Shown piece by piece: positions 20,449 to 31,760 of a stretch of DNA of 64,000 nucleotides. Numbering within the stretch: the stretch's first letter is position 1; every line of letters begins with the position of its first letter. Under the pieces are notes generated by a model that saw only the letters and a list, made by a program, of their open reading frames with translations, was not told the DNA's origin and searched no databases. A program made the translations under genes and the position numbers. This stretch comes from Emiliania huxleyi CCMP1516 (taxonomy: Eukaryota; Haptophyta; Isochrysidales; Noelaerhabdaceae), in assembly GCF_000372725.1 (NCBI RefSeq), contig NW_005195301.1, positions 28,425-92,424 of the forward strand. The letters are read 5' to 3'.

Positions 20449-23400
20449 ATGAGCAAGTCCGGCGCAAAGACTGCGAAGACGGACGCCGTCAAGGCGTCCC
20501 GGAAGCGTCCCGACCCGGAGGGCCTGCGCCTCATCGAGGAGGGCGAAAAGGCGTTCGAGGCGAAGGACTTTGTGGCGGCGACCGAGCGGTTTGTCGCCGC
20601 CAAGGCTGCGTGCGACGCCTCAACCGTCCAGGCAACGGCGAAACCGAAGAAGGAGAAGCCTCCTCCCGCCGAGAAGGAGGCCGTGGCCGACAAGGAGCCG
20701 AAGCCGGCCGACGGTGGCGTGGAGCAGAAGCTAGTGCTCAAGCCCCCGGTGGAAAACATCCAGGCAAAGCCGCTCCGGCCAGACATAGACGCGGCGCACA
20801 ACTACGCGCTCAACGCGGCGGAGGATCACGCGGCCTACCTCAAGCGAACGGGCGGTGGGATCCGCACGCGCTTCCCACCCGAGCCCAACGGGTACCTGCA
20901 CATCGGCCACGCCAAGGCGATGAACTTCAACTTTGGGCAGGCGCGCAGCACCGCAGCACCGACACACCGCAGCACCGCAGCACCGGCACGGCCGCCACGG
21001 CCGCCGCGGCCGCCACCCGGCACCGTCCCCGGCGCAGGCGCGGCTGGCGCGGGAGGCGGGAGGCTCAGGCGCGACGGTGATGCGGTTTGACGACACCAAC
21101 CCGGCGGCGGAGAAGCAAGAGTACATTGACTCGATCCTCGACTCGGTGGCGTGGCTCGGCCACACGCCCGTCGCGGTCACGTACAGCTCGGACTACTTCC
21201 CGCAGCTCTACGACCTGGCGCTGCAGCTGATCCGCTCCGACGGCGCCTACGTCTGCCACCAGACCGCCGAAGAGATCAAGGCGTCGCGGATGGCGCTGCG
21301 CAACTACCACGGCAAGGTCGCTCGCCCCCTCTCCCTCCCTCTCCCCCCTGCTCCCCCCCCCCCCCCCCCGTTTGCCCTCCACGCATCCCCTCCCCTCGCC
21401 CGGCAAGGTCAAGCTCGAGGCCAAGGCGGCCGGCAAGCCGCCGCCGCCGCTGCCGCCGGCCGCGAGCTCGCCGTTCCGCGGCCGGAGTGTGGAGGAGAGC
21501 CTGCGCCTTCTCGAGGGGGGTAGGGGGGAGCGGCTCGGCTGATTTGGGCTCACCTCGGCTCGTCTCGCGGTGCAGGAGAACCTGCTCCTCTTCGAGAGGA
21601 TGCGGACGGGCAGGTTCGGCGAGGGCGAGGCCGTGCTCCGGATGAAGGGCGCCCCTCTCGCGCGGCTGCCTCTGAGGCGCGAGGCGAGGGTCGTTACGCT
21701 CCCCGTCGCTTGTGGTGCTGAGTAGGCGCCGCTGCCTTCCCCACCGCCCGCGGCGTGGCGTGGCGTCTCCTCACCGGCCGCGCTGTGAGCAGGCGACAAT
21801 TGCTGTCGGACAACTCCTGGCTCTTCCTGGACATGTCCTAGACACGTCCTGGACACGAGCAGGCGACTTGCTGTCGGACAACTCGTCACTCTGGGACCCG
21901 GCGGCGTACCGCGTCCTCTTCCACTCACACCCGCGCACCGGCGACGAGTGGTGCGAGAGGGGGCTAGAGAGGCCGAGAGAGGCCTAGAGAGGCCTAGAGA
22001 GGAGCGTCTTCGTTCCACCCGGGACCACAGACCACGCGCCCGCACTCTCTTTCCGACTCCCCCTCCCCCCTCTCGCCCTCTCCCCGCGTCTCCGCTCGCC
22101 GCGCGCAGGTGCGTCTACCCGACCTACGACTACACCCACTGCATCGTCGACTCGCTCGAGGACATCTCGCACTCGCTCTGCACCCTCGAGTTCGGGCAGC
22201 GCCAGGCGGTCGACGGGCCGTACTACTGGCTGCTGCACGCCCTGCGGCTGTACAAGCCCGTGACGTGGGAGTACTCGCGCCTCAACATCACGCACACGCT
22301 CATGTCGAAGCGCAAGCTCAAGTTCCTCGTCGAGGGCGGCTTCGTCTGCGGCTGGGACGACCCGCGGCTGCCAACCATCGAGGGGCTCCGCCGGCGCGGC
22401 TTCTCCGCAGCGATGCTCAACCGCTTCTGCGACGAGGATGGCGTCGCAGAGGCCGGCCGCTGGGAGTGCGAACGGCGTCTCCCTCACGCGTCCAGCCGTG
22501 GACAGGTCGGCGTCACGAAGGCCGCCATGACTGCGCGGTGGCAGGTCGTCGAGCATGTCGCGCGCACAGCGCTGGACGCCTCCGCGCCGCGCCGCTCCGC
22601 CGTGCTGAGGCCGCTCAAGGCGCAGCCCCTCCGCGCGCGCTCCGCCGGCGCGGGAGCTTCGGCGCCCGCCGCTCAGCGCCTCCCCCCTCGCAGGTGGAGC
22701 TGCGCGGTCTCGCGGCGGGCGGGAAGCCGTTCGAGTCGCCGAACCACCCGCGGAACGCAGAGATGGGCGCCCGGCGGCTCGTGCTGCCCGAGACCATCTA
22801 CATCGACCGCGACGACTTTCGCGAGGCGCGAGCCTCCGTCGCGCTTCCCCGGACCCCGCGCTGCGCCCAGCGCCCAGCCGCGGTATCGTGGCGGCAGCGC
22901 ACACGCGTCGGGGTGGGGCGCGCCGACGCGACCGCGCCTTCGCAGGTGGACGCGCCGAGCTTCTTCGGCCTCGCGCCCGGGAAGGAGGTTGGCTTGCTCG
23001 GCGCCGGCGTGACCATCCGCTGCGACGAGGTGGTGAGGGGCGGCGACGGCGGCGTGACCGCGCTCGTCTGCTCGGTGGGCGCGGCCCGTTGGCGGGGAGC
23101 GAGACTCCGGCACGACTCTGACGCGTCTCCATATGCCGCGCCTCCCAGGCGGACGGGTCCGCCGAGCGCAACAAGACCAAGGGCCACCTGCACTGGGTGT
23201 CTGCGGCCGAGGGGGTGCGCGCCAAGGTGCGCGTCTACGGTGTCCTCTTCACGCCCGAGGACCCCGAGGGCGAGGCTGCCAAGCTCAAGGGCGGGGGCGG
23301 CGGGGGCGACGAGGAGGGCGAGGGCGACGAGGCGGACGAGGCGGAGGCGGCCTCGCCTGAAAGCGCGAGCTACTCGCGGGCCGATGGCGCCGTGCAGCGT

Positions 23401-23670
23401 CCACGACGCGGCCCACGACGCGGCATGTGTCCCGTAGGCGCGCCCTCGTGGCTCAAGCTGCTCAACCCGGACTCCTGCGTGGAGCACGAGGCGGTGGTCG
23501 AGAGGGACCTCGCGCAGGCGGCGGGCCCTCCCGCGCGCAGCGCCGACCGGCCGGCCTTCCAGTTCCAGCGGCTCGGCTTCTTCTGCGTCGACACGGACTC
23601 CACGGCGGAGGCGCCCGTCTTCAATCGCATCGTCCCGCTCAAGGAGGACAAGGAGAAGAAGGCCGGGTGA
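20449..23670 (+). CDS. QARS: Glutaminyl-tRNA synthetase
   Basis: Ten exons: 20449..20940, 21038..21316, 21408..21488, 21576..21648, 21863..21950, 22109..22442, 22506..22619, 22694..22825, 22946..23074, 23149..23670; all phases agree, 747 aa. Class I signatures are present: [17 protein letters not shown] (HIGH), [21 protein letters not shown], and MSKRK in place of KMSKS, as usual for eukaryotic QARS. The C-terminal anticodon-binding beta barrels run from VELRGLAA to [13 protein letters not shown]...[10 protein letters not shown]. The amino end is a short Lys-rich helix rather than the usual long GlnRS N-domain. Four introns are GC-AG (20941, 21649, 22620, 22826) and five GT-AG. Short direct repeats straddle several borders. 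The donors at 21489 and 22443 are best guesses. Confidence 0.96.
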
Positions 23671-24247
23671 GGGGCGCACGCGCCGGGCGCGCCACGTTCC
23701 CACAGTCAGATTGCCATCGGTAGAGAGCCAGATCGCGCCGAGCCGCGGTGGAGCGCCGCGCCACACCGCTCCGCCACCACTGCGCCACAGTGTATACGCA
23801 CGCAGCGCCACAGTGGCCAGGAGGCGTGGCTGTACTGTTTTTATCCGTATGAAATCAACAGCGAGACCCCTCGGAGGCAGATCACAGAGTGACAAAGAGC
23901 GCCACGTCGCACGTGGCTGCGCCGACGTGCCGACGCGGTGGTCGTCTCTAGGTGTGTGGATATCTCGGAAATCTCCGTCGCCCCCTCGCGGCACACACAC
24001 AGGCCGCCCGACGCCTACCTCTGCCGTCGGACCGCCAACCCCGGGGGTCCGCTCGAGCCCTCTTCCCCGCCCCCACAGACTAGCGTGTGTCCGTCCAGCG
24101 CATCGGACACTCTCTCGCAGAGAGGATAGCTCCAAAAAGCTGCCGGCTCTGCCGTCCGGGTTCCCGAGGCGCCCATCGAGCCGAATGGGATCACATTTCA
24201 GAGGACTGAGGGGGGTGACTGGTCCACGCACGCTCGGCGCGACGCGC
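23671..24247. other. Convergent 3' intergenic region
   Basis: Lies between the stops of QARS (+) and the CRAL-TRIO gene (-). I see nothing beyond untranslated sequence. Confidence 0.5.
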
Positions 24248-25360
24248 TCACTTCTTCTTTCCCTTGGCGTCGATCAGTTTGAACTGGATGCCGTCCGGGA
24301 GCTCCCCTCCATACCGCTGAGGCAGGTTTGCGCAGTCAACGTCTTCGTGGAGCGCCGACTGGAAGTCGGGGCCAAATATCTTGAGCTTATCCGCCGAGCG
24401 CTTGGGCACCAGCGCCTTTATCAGCGGCCCCGCCGCCTTGGCGGTCGACTCGGAGAGGTTGACCATGTAGTTTCGGAAGGTTGTCGTCGGGTACACCTCC
24501 TTGGTCACCTCCGACGACGCCTTGGCGGCGGCCTTCCCGTCCTTCTCGACCTTTGGCGCGAAGGGATTGGGCATCATGTTGATGTGCGACATGTCCATGA
24601 CGGTGTTTGTTAGCAGCAGCTTCCCGCATCGCCGCGAGAGCTCGTCGAGCATCAGCACGCGCAGCTCGTTGAAGGTGAAGAACTCCTTCGTCCACGGCTC
24701 GAAGCCGACAGCGGCGATGGCGGCATAGTCGACCACGCCCACGCACTCAATCACGACGAGGTTGCCTCGCTTGTCTCGCAGCAGCCGGTACGGGCCCTCG
24801 GTGCGCACGTCGGTGAAGGTGCGGGGGTTGACCTCCTGCAGAGCTTTGCTCGTCCCGTGCACGTAGATGCAGTCGAGCTCCTCCTTGCCGCCGAAGAAGC
24901 CGGGATTTTTGGCGACGATCTCGTCGCGGAGGGCGTCGAGTCCCTTCGCCTTGCGGCTCTTTAGCGAGCTGACGTACTCCTCGGCGGCGGCGGCGGCGTC
25001 CCACTTGTTTGCGCCCAAGAAGCGCATTATCCGGATGTCGTCTGCTGCCTCGGTCGAGGGCTTGAGGCTGCCATCCTTGGACACTGCAGCGTCGGCCTTT
25101 GAGCGGACCGCATCGATCAGGCCCTGAAGATACGGGCTCTTCTTCCGGGTGCTCAGCCCAACCTGCATCAGCAAGGCGGCGAGATCCTCGGGGGTGCTCG
25201 CCGCCGCGCTCCGCTCGTCGGCCTCGCCATCCCCCACTGGAGCTGGAGGCGGCGCGTTGTCCTCGGCATCAGGGACCTCAGCAGCCACAGGCACCGATTC
25301 GCGGGCAGCCTCGGCGGCCACAGCCTTGATCAGATTCAGCCCATCGGCGTCAATCTCCAT
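24248..25360 (-). CDS. CRAL-TRIO (SEC14-like) lipid-binding protein
   Basis: 370 aa. Residues about 1-60 are an acidic, disordered leader. Residues about 110-140 hold the N-terminal helix of the family (DDIRIMRFLGANKWDAAAAAEEYV), and the CRAL-TRIO lipid pocket follows (residues about 165-350: DCIYVHGTSKAL, NLVVIECVGVVDY, LLTNTVMDMSHINM, EVYPTTTFRNYMVN, LPQRYGGELPDG). Such proteins bind and move phosphatidylinositol, tocopherol or similar lipids. The reading frame stays open upstream of the chosen ATG to a cag acceptor at about 25,420 (AFKSKHDHEEVNTSYLAT), so the true start may lie in an upstream exon I cannot place. Confidence 0.9.
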   Translation of the reverse strand: MEIDADGLNLIKAVAAEAARESVPVAAEVPDAEDNAPPPAPVGDGEADERSAAASTPEDLAALLMQVGLSTRKKSPYLQGLIDAVRSKADAAVSKDGSLKPSTEAADDIRIMRFLGANKWDAAAAAEEYVSSLKSRKAKGLDALRDEIVAKNPGFFGGKEELDCIYVHGTSKALQEVNPRTFTDVRTEGPYRLLRDKRGNLVVIECVGVVDYAAIAAVGFEPWTKEFFTFNELRVLMLDELSRRCGKLLLTNTVMDMSHINMMPNPFAPKVEKDGKAAAKASSEVTKEVYPTTTFRNYMVNLSESTAKAAGPLIKALVPKRSADKLKIFGPDFQSALHEDVDCANLPQRYGGELPDGIQFKLIDAKGKKK

Positions 25361-25539
25361 TGTCGCCAGATAGCTCGTGTTGACCTCCTCATGGTCGTGC
25401 TTGGACTTGAAGGCGCCCCTGCAAGAGACACACGAGCCGTGTGAGGTGGTGCGCGCGGGTGTGCGCGTCTGGGCACACGCTGGGGCCAGCGAGAGGGCGT
25501 CCTGGCGCTAAAAATCTCTCTCTCTCTGTCTCGCACTCA

Positions 25540-27307
25540 ACCTCTCATACTGGGAGAGAGAGAGGCGATTGCGTACTATAGATCGAAGCTAGAGGCGGTG
25601 GTCTTTGTGTGGGCGCCATCGCATGTGGGAATAGCCTGCACTAACTAGAGCCTGCAACGCATACGCCGACGCAGTAGCGACAGCATACCTCGGTCGGAAA
25701 TAACGACACGGAGGACGCCTCGAAAGCGGTGCGGGACGCGGTGCGAACGCGGCCATGCATGTACACGGTGCGAAGGGAGGCGGCAGAGAACTCAGAGAAG
25801 AGGGAGATAGTGGACCGACGGACGTACGGACACATGTGTAAGAGCGCGCACGAGAGAGAGATTTTTAGCAATACCAAACAACTGTTTGTTCGCACGAGTG
25901 GGTGTGCGAGCAATATCGAAAGACGGTGAGGCCGGGATCGCACACGGCAGGGGTGGCGGGACGATTGTGGAGCGAAGTGGCTGTAGCCAGCCTCTCGGCT
26001 CTCGACATAATCAACAACGCCACAACTTTTCCTATTTATTGGTGGAGAGCTCACAGAGCTCAAAAGAAAAGAGAACACCGCTGGGACAATAAGATGAGAT
26101 TACCAGACGAGAACGGGGGGAAGGATATAGGCGGGCGACATTTGACGACTCGGGGATCACCATGTGACGACCAAAACGATCTTGGGGGCCAGGGTGAGAC
26201 AACAGGTCGGGGTGCCACACGGGGCACACCACAGGCGTATTCTAGAGGGGGGAAAGAAACGAGGAATGAGGGGCCCCGCCACGAGAAGTGCGTTCTGGGG
26301 ATGCAGAGCGTGCAAAGCGGCTAGGGATGAGGCCACAAAAGAGGCGCGCGAGGCAAGGAGGAGAATCGGAGAACGGAGAGACTGGGACGACTGGACACAA
26401 GAAGACAGTGAGCCACCACAGGCGTCGTTGGCGCACATACTGAGCGGCAGCTGCGCTGGAAATAAGGAAGAGGCGCGTTACTTCATGCGGAAGCTTGACA
26501 AACACGCGGCGAGGGCGACAGCAAGAGTCGAACGGGCGGCGTCTGACTCAAAAGACACAGCCGCATTCCTGAGACACGCGAGGGCAGCCTCCTTAAAGGC
26601 AATGGGCTCTAGTTTCGGAGCGCGCGCCGAAGATGAGTACGACAAAATAGCGCCCGTGATTGCCTGCACACTGCCCGCACTCACGGACTCCATACCAAGA
26701 AAGAAAGAGAGGGGAGCTCGCAGGAGAGGTGACGAGTGAACTACAGGTAGTGGGGAAGGCAGCCTCGATCGCCATACAGACATGGGTGCGAAACAACGAC
26801 AAGACCAAGGCACGGGCAGAGGAGAGAGAGAAGAATATAGGATGGATAAAGCGCCTGTTCACGGCATGGAGGGTGAGCCACGCTGAACGAAATGAGCGTA
26901 AAGCTGAACAGAAGAGTCGTCCTTGCGCGAGGAGAGCTAGATAAACTCGAGGGGCCAAAACATGCCGCGAGGAGAGCAGAGCTGCGACGAAAGAAGAGAG
27001 AAGCCGCGAGAGCAAGGGATCGGCAGGCGGCGGCGGCGTCGCAGGACGAGGCAGACGAGAACGACGCGACAGAGGAGGAAGCGACAGGAGGGAGAACGAC
27101 GAGAGTGGGACGACCGCGAGGTGGCATGAAGGTTGCAGCGAGAATCGGCGAGGGACTGCGAAGGGAGATAGAAAGAGGCAGACGACCAAGGGTTAGGGTG
27201 GGCGACGGCTAGCACCACACTCCTGTACTTAAAATCCCTGTGTGGTGGCGGCGTGCCGTCCTCCCATCCCTCCCTTGGCGTGTATGTTTTCTTTCTTTCT
27301 TTCTTTC
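25540..27307 (+). mobile_element. 5'-truncated LINE with RNase H and (TTTC)n tail
   Basis: From about 25,570 the frame reads LEAVVFVWAPSHVGI, then a shift and NAYADAVATAYL: the end of a retroelement RNase H domain. Further on (26,290-26,740) is CRACKAARDEA...ASLAHILSGSC, the Cys/His tail typical of LINE ORF2. A basic C-terminus follows (26,892-27,212), ending RGRRPRVRVGDG. The 3'UTR (27,213-27,300) holds the tgtggtggcggcgtgccgtc phrase and closes in (TTTC)n. Frameshifts and stops show a dead copy. The reverse transcriptase part is missing. This is the parent of the many 3' scraps in the window. Confidence 0.8.
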
Positions 27308-27876
27308 AACCTCTCATAGACCAGCAATATTCAATACTTCAGCACTCGAGCTCCACGAGATTTTTTCTGTCGAGCTCGGTGTACGGTGACGCGCGCCGGC
27401 CGCGGCGCATTTATTCTTTTTTGCGTATAGGGGTTTTCCAGCGGCTTTATGAAAGATCAATGCGGAAAGGCGTGCGCACGCGGCTCGCCGGGGAACGCCA
27501 GCTGGGAGGGCCGCGCAGCGATCGTATGCGCACACACACGAGCGACGAGCGGGTCAAAGAGCGCTCAGCGGCACACGCAGCCGGGACGCGCCAGACGCGC
27601 GCGCGGGGCGCGGCGGGGCAGTCCTCATGATGACATCGTCTATGCGCGACCTCGATCACCGAGGCTCAGATCTAAAGTATGGCATGTGTGCGCCTGCACA
27701 GCACTCCTCACGAGAGACGCGACACATACAAAATCCGGCGGCCCGCGGGCTACACCTCGCGGCTCTCACCGCACCCACGAGGGCGGGCGTTTAGCAACAG
27801 CATGCAGCACTTCCAACGCTAGGGGAAGTGCACGAGATCAACACAGACGGGCGGCGGCGGAGAGGAGGCGACCGCC
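27308..27876. other. Intergenic DNA, no supported gene
   Basis: GC-rich, with many ORFs on both strands but none with a recognisable motif. It includes the 3' flank of the minus-strand thylakoid-type gene. Confidence 0.5.
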
Positions 27877-28739
27877 TCACTTGCCACCGGTGTAGTAGAA
27901 GAATTGAATCATCGGTGCCTGCGCGGGGAAGGGCGAGACCGCGCGCGCCGTGGGTGGATGTGGGAGGGTGGGAGGGGGGGGGGGAGGGCGGCGACGGGCG
28001 CGCGCGCCACAAAGGCGATCGCAATGAGGCCATAGACCACCTGAGGGTGGTTGGCGGAGGGAGAGCTGTCGGGCTCTAGAGGCGCGGAGCACGGGCTAGG
28101 GCGCGGGACGCGAGAGCCTGCGTGTAGGTGGCCTTCTTGGCGGTCGTCTGCTCGGCGGTCATGTAGGTGCCCTCCAGGTCCTGCTCGTACTGCGAACGGG
28201 GGAGGCGGCGGCGCCTCAGCGGAGCGACGAGGTTTTCGCGGAGGCCGGCAGCCGCTTGTGTCTTGTGTGTGTGTGAGCGGTGTCTGTCGCGTCCGAGCTG
28301 TCGTTGCGTGCGCGCGCGGGTGTAACGAGCGATCGCCCGGACGACCAGCGGCGACGGGCGACGGCGCGGCGGAGCTCGCCTGCGTCTTCATCTTGGCGCG
28401 CTCGGCGAGAAACTTCTCCTGGTCCGAGTCGGCGACAAGCGAGAAGCCGGCGCGCTCGACAGCGGCGCTCGGCGCCGGCACGTCCGCCGCGGTGAAGGCT
28501 GGGTTCGCCGTGCTCAGCGCGAGCGCGAGCGACGACGCCATGGCTCCGCGCACAGCAGCGTCGCGCATCGCCCCGATGGACGGGCGCGGCGGCGCCGGCC
28601 CGCCTGCGAACGGGGCTCGAAAGGCGTCGGCGAGGCGCAGTGGTGGCGGCGCCGCGGGGCTGGGGGAGGGGAGGCCGAGACCGATGTTTAGGGCGGCGGC
28701 GCTGGAGAGGAGCGCGCAGAGCAGGAGGATGCTGCTCAT
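27877..28739 (-). CDS. Small plastid (thylakoid) membrane protein, four exons
   Basis: complement(27877..27918, 28008..28040, 28118..28189, 28380..28739), all phase 0, 168 aa. All three introns (89, 77 and 190 nt) are GC-AG. Residues 1-17 (MSSILLLCALLSSAAAL) are an ER signal, then a Pro/Ala/Arg plastid transit region with FRAPFAG. A second hydrophobic signal with an AxA-like end (AMASSLALALSTANPAFTA) follows. The mature part is about 80 residues: a Lys/Gln helix (EKFLAERAKMKTQYEQDLEG) and one transmembrane span near the C-terminus (VVYGLIAIAFVAPMIQFFYY) ending TGGK. This reads as a nucleus-encoded small thylakoid subunit, possibly of a photosystem or antenna. I cannot name the family. Confidence 0.75.
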
Positions 28740-28843
28740 GTGTGTTCGGTGGTGTCGCGGAAAGGTTGTCCCCACTCAGAGAGGCACTCACCTCTGGGGT
28801 GTGTGTGTGTGAACAGCGCACAGCGCCGGGGGGGCCATAGGAC

Positions 28844-29028
28844 GTATTTTCTTCTCAATAACAAGGCTGTGAAAGCGCGGCCACAAGTCACAGGGCCCGC
28901 TCGTCCATGCGACCGGTAAAGGCTGGGTCAAAGGGCACAAGGGACCTGGCTCATGGTGTCCCGGAAAGGTTATTCCATGACTCACCTAGCACAGTGAATT
29001 CACAGCCTTGTTATTGAGAAGAAAATAC
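28844..29028. repeat. Fold-back element with 30-bp perfect inverted repeats
   Basis: 28844-28873 and 28999-29028 are exact reverse complements (gtattttcttctcaataaca...). The 125-bp centre contains a partial direct copy of the sequence just upstream of the thylakoid-type gene (tggtgtc then cggaaaggtt). Confidence 0.93.
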
Positions 29029-29890
29029 TTAAAATAAACGCACAACCCCGGGCCCGAAATCGCACAGAGACCGTCACGCAACACGGGGTCCCAGGGAAGG
29101 CGAGCAAAAACCTTTATCGCGCGCGCTAGACGCCGACTAGGATTCCTATTCACAGTCTAGGCAGTCCGTCCCAGTCTGAAGACTTCATAGACTGCTTAGA
29201 CTGCAACTGGGAATAACCTCGGAAAGGTGCGCGGGCGACTGCAAGCACTTGGAGCACTTGGAGTGCAGTCGGCAGCCTCACATCCAGGGCCGGGGAGCTC
29301 AGAAGCGCACCCAAGGGCGATTTTTCTTTTTTGCTCGCGGCGGTCGACGCGTGCGCGCCCTCTGGCCTCTGCGTGCGAGCGAGGGACCGCTCGGCCGCCT
29401 CGACGCGCCGCCCGTTTTGTCATCACTCTTGATTGTGGCGTCGGACCTCGTCAGATCGCGTGGTCGTGAGCATCGTTTGCGTGTGAGAGAGAGAGATTTT
29501 TAGCAATACCAAACAACTCTAACACTCACACGTCATTTGGGGCCTGGAGCCCTGTTCACGCGCGCGCGAGACGTGCAGACAGGGTTGCCAGGTGAGAGCG
29601 AATGGCGCGGTTCACGCCTCGCACAACAGAGAGAGAGATGCGCTCTGCATGGTGGGACATAAAAGAGAGCGAGTACTTGGGCGAGTAGGCTGTGCGGTCA
29701 ACGCTGCCGCGCGCGACTTTGCGCGCGAGGCGGCGCAGCTTGAGAACGGCGGTGGGCGAGAAGCCGCCGCCGAACGTCTCGTGGAGCAGCAGGTTTTTTG
29801 TTGTGTGCGACGTCCGGTTACTGTTTTTGATTGATTCCTTATATAGCCGCCGCGCGACAATCCAGCCCAGAGTGTTGGGTGTGTGTCTGA
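29029..29890. other. Repeat-rich intergenic DNA
   Basis: No supported gene. 29,232-29,340 is homologous to the DNA that flanks both sides of the LINE cluster at 56.5-57.2 kb and lacks the insertion. At about 29,494 is one copy of the 21-mer also found at 25,860 and 31,997. Confidence 0.6.
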
Positions 29891-30620
29891 CATCAGAGGT
29901 GATCTGTAGCTGTCGGGTGCTGTCGGAGCTGTCGCGTGTTGCTGTCAGGCGCTGTCGGAGCTGTCAGAGCTGGAGCAGGCGGACATCGCTTCCAGGGAGG
30001 GGGGCGTGCTTCTGCTCACACCACATGCTAGGGGGGGGGTCCGACCCCCCCCAGAGGCTTCACCACATGCTAGGGGGGGGGGTCCCGCCCCCCCCAGCAC
30101 CTTCACCACATGCTAGGGGGGGGGTCGTGGCCGAGGACCCCCCCAGAGACTCGTGGTCAGACCCTCCGGGCCCTTGATTTTACGCCTCATTTCGCAGCAT
30201 TTTCGAGGGGGAAATCATCCTTTGGAGCTACATGAGCCTTGAGACTGGTCAGATTCTCCAAGATATTGGACTTTCAGCCACGATTTCACAACTTTGGGGG
30301 CAAAATCGGCTCTCTGGCGGCTATTCCTAGCCCACGAACTGCTGGGGGGTGCCCACCACATGCTAGGGGGGGGGGGTCCGACCCCCCCCACGAGGCTTCA
30401 CCACATGCTAGGGGGGGGGTCCCGACCCCCCCAGCGCCTTCACCACATGCTGGGGGGGGGGTGGAGCGTGAGCAGAAGCACGCCCCCCTCCCTGGAAGCG
30501 ATGTCCGCCTGCTCCTGCCAGGCTGCTGCTGCTGTCATACCAGTGTCAGACGTAGGCCCGGTGCTGTCAGGTGCTGTCAGGTGGTGCTGTCGGGGTGCTG
30601 TCAGGCAGATGACGCCGGTG
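29890..30620. repeat. CTGTC-rich repeat and G8/C8 hairpin array
   Basis: Degenerate gctgtcagg/gctgtcgga repeats (29,905-29,975 and 30,530-30,605) surround six copies of caccacatgctagggggggg followed by a short spacer and a matching C-tract (30,015-30,125 and 30,353-30,460). Each unit is a G-tract/C-tract hairpin. The same composite occurs at about 44.7 and 50.2-50.5 kb. Confidence 0.85.
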
Positions 30621-30682
30621 GCCTCGAACGGTTGATGCAGCAGCAACACGCCCTCAATGCCACGTTTGCAAGGCAGGAGCAT

Positions 30683-30960
30683 GCCACCCTTTGCCGCCTT
30701 GCCTCCGCCGCCGGCGGCGGTGGGAGCGGCCTGCTGGGCTAGCATGTTGTCCGTAGCTGTGGACGAACACGTGGGAATTCATGTTCGAACGGCCTCCGGG
30801 ATTCAAACAAAAAATAGCCGGGGCCCTCTCGCAACCCCTCCGACCCCTCGGGGCCTCGGGACCCGTGGGCGTCGAAGAGGTGCTCTCGGGGGGGCGTTCT
30901 GAGTTCATACTACCACAAAGTACGCTGTACTGCGTCGAAGCACCGGGCCCGAGTCCGAAA
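30683..30960 (-). repeat. Dispersed repeat, inverted copy of 10,450-10,735
   Basis: Minus-strand copy of the repeat at 10.5 kb, including the MLAQQAAPTAA start. After the Gly/Lys stretch it diverges into the CTGTC repeat region. Confidence 0.85.
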
Positions 30961-31640
30961 TAGGCGCCCGAGCCACCGTTTAAGCCTTTGACCGCGCGCG
31001 GTCCGCGGAGGGTGTTACGGGGCCGTGATGATTTAGGTTTTAGCGGGTTGGAAATCAGCGCAGCAAAACTGACCCCAGGAATTTCCTCTTCGGTTTCGTC
31101 GCACAGCATGGAGGGGGGTCAGACGGTGGAGAGGCAGTACTACACCATCACGGACGGCACCACCGACGCGCGCCGTAGGAGCTGGTGAGCGCAAAATGGC
31201 AGGCGCCGTTGATGGAGATCATGTCTGGAAGCGGCTCTGCGGGGACTGGCACTGGTGTTGGTCCAGAAACAGCGACGGCGAGGATGACGGTGAGCAGGAA
31301 GAGTCGGTGATCAGATTGGTCATTTTTTCGCTGCTGGGCGTGGCGGAGATGTCCGCCATGACCTCGGGGGTGGAGTGCACCTCACCGTAAGGTACCACGT
31401 TTGAGCGCGGAGGCTCAGAGCCAGAGGGTGGCTGGCTCATTTAGGACTGTAAAGGATCAAACCACTGCTTCACGCGAACGCTCGCAAGGGACGTAGGACC
31501 GTGACAAGATTGAGCACAAGGAAGCTCGAGTATTGACATTGGGGGCACGGCGCGGGATGCGCCGTGCTAGTACACTATGTGTAGTGTATAGTGCGTGGAG
31601 GGTGGCACAGGCGTCCGAATTCAGACGCGCCTCACCCTCC
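30961..31640. other. Intergenic DNA, no supported gene
   Basis: Short frames only. A small perfect stem (gcacggcgc/gcgccgtgc) lies at about 31,546-31,568. Confidence 0.5.
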
Positions 31641-31760
31641 CGCCCGACTTTTTACTTTTTCGTGATCTTAACCGCCGCCACCCTCGCCTCACCCTCCCGC
31701 CCAACTTTCTACTTCCTCGTGATCCGGACCGCCGCCACGCCCTCGCCTCACCCTCGCCCC
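31640..31760. repeat. Tandem repeat, period about 60 bp
   Basis: Two full copies and a start of a third: cgcctcaccctcccgccc followed by actttctacttcctcgtgat-type sequence and ccgccgcca. Confidence 0.85.

Noticed and set aside
21984-23225. 413-aa minus ORF over QARS, and a 477-aa one nearby
   Set aside because: Antisense shadows of confirmed QARS exons.
30015-30460. CRISPR-like array of caccacatgctaggggg units
   Set aside because: Spacers are not unique, the units are G/C hairpins, and the genome is eukaryotic.
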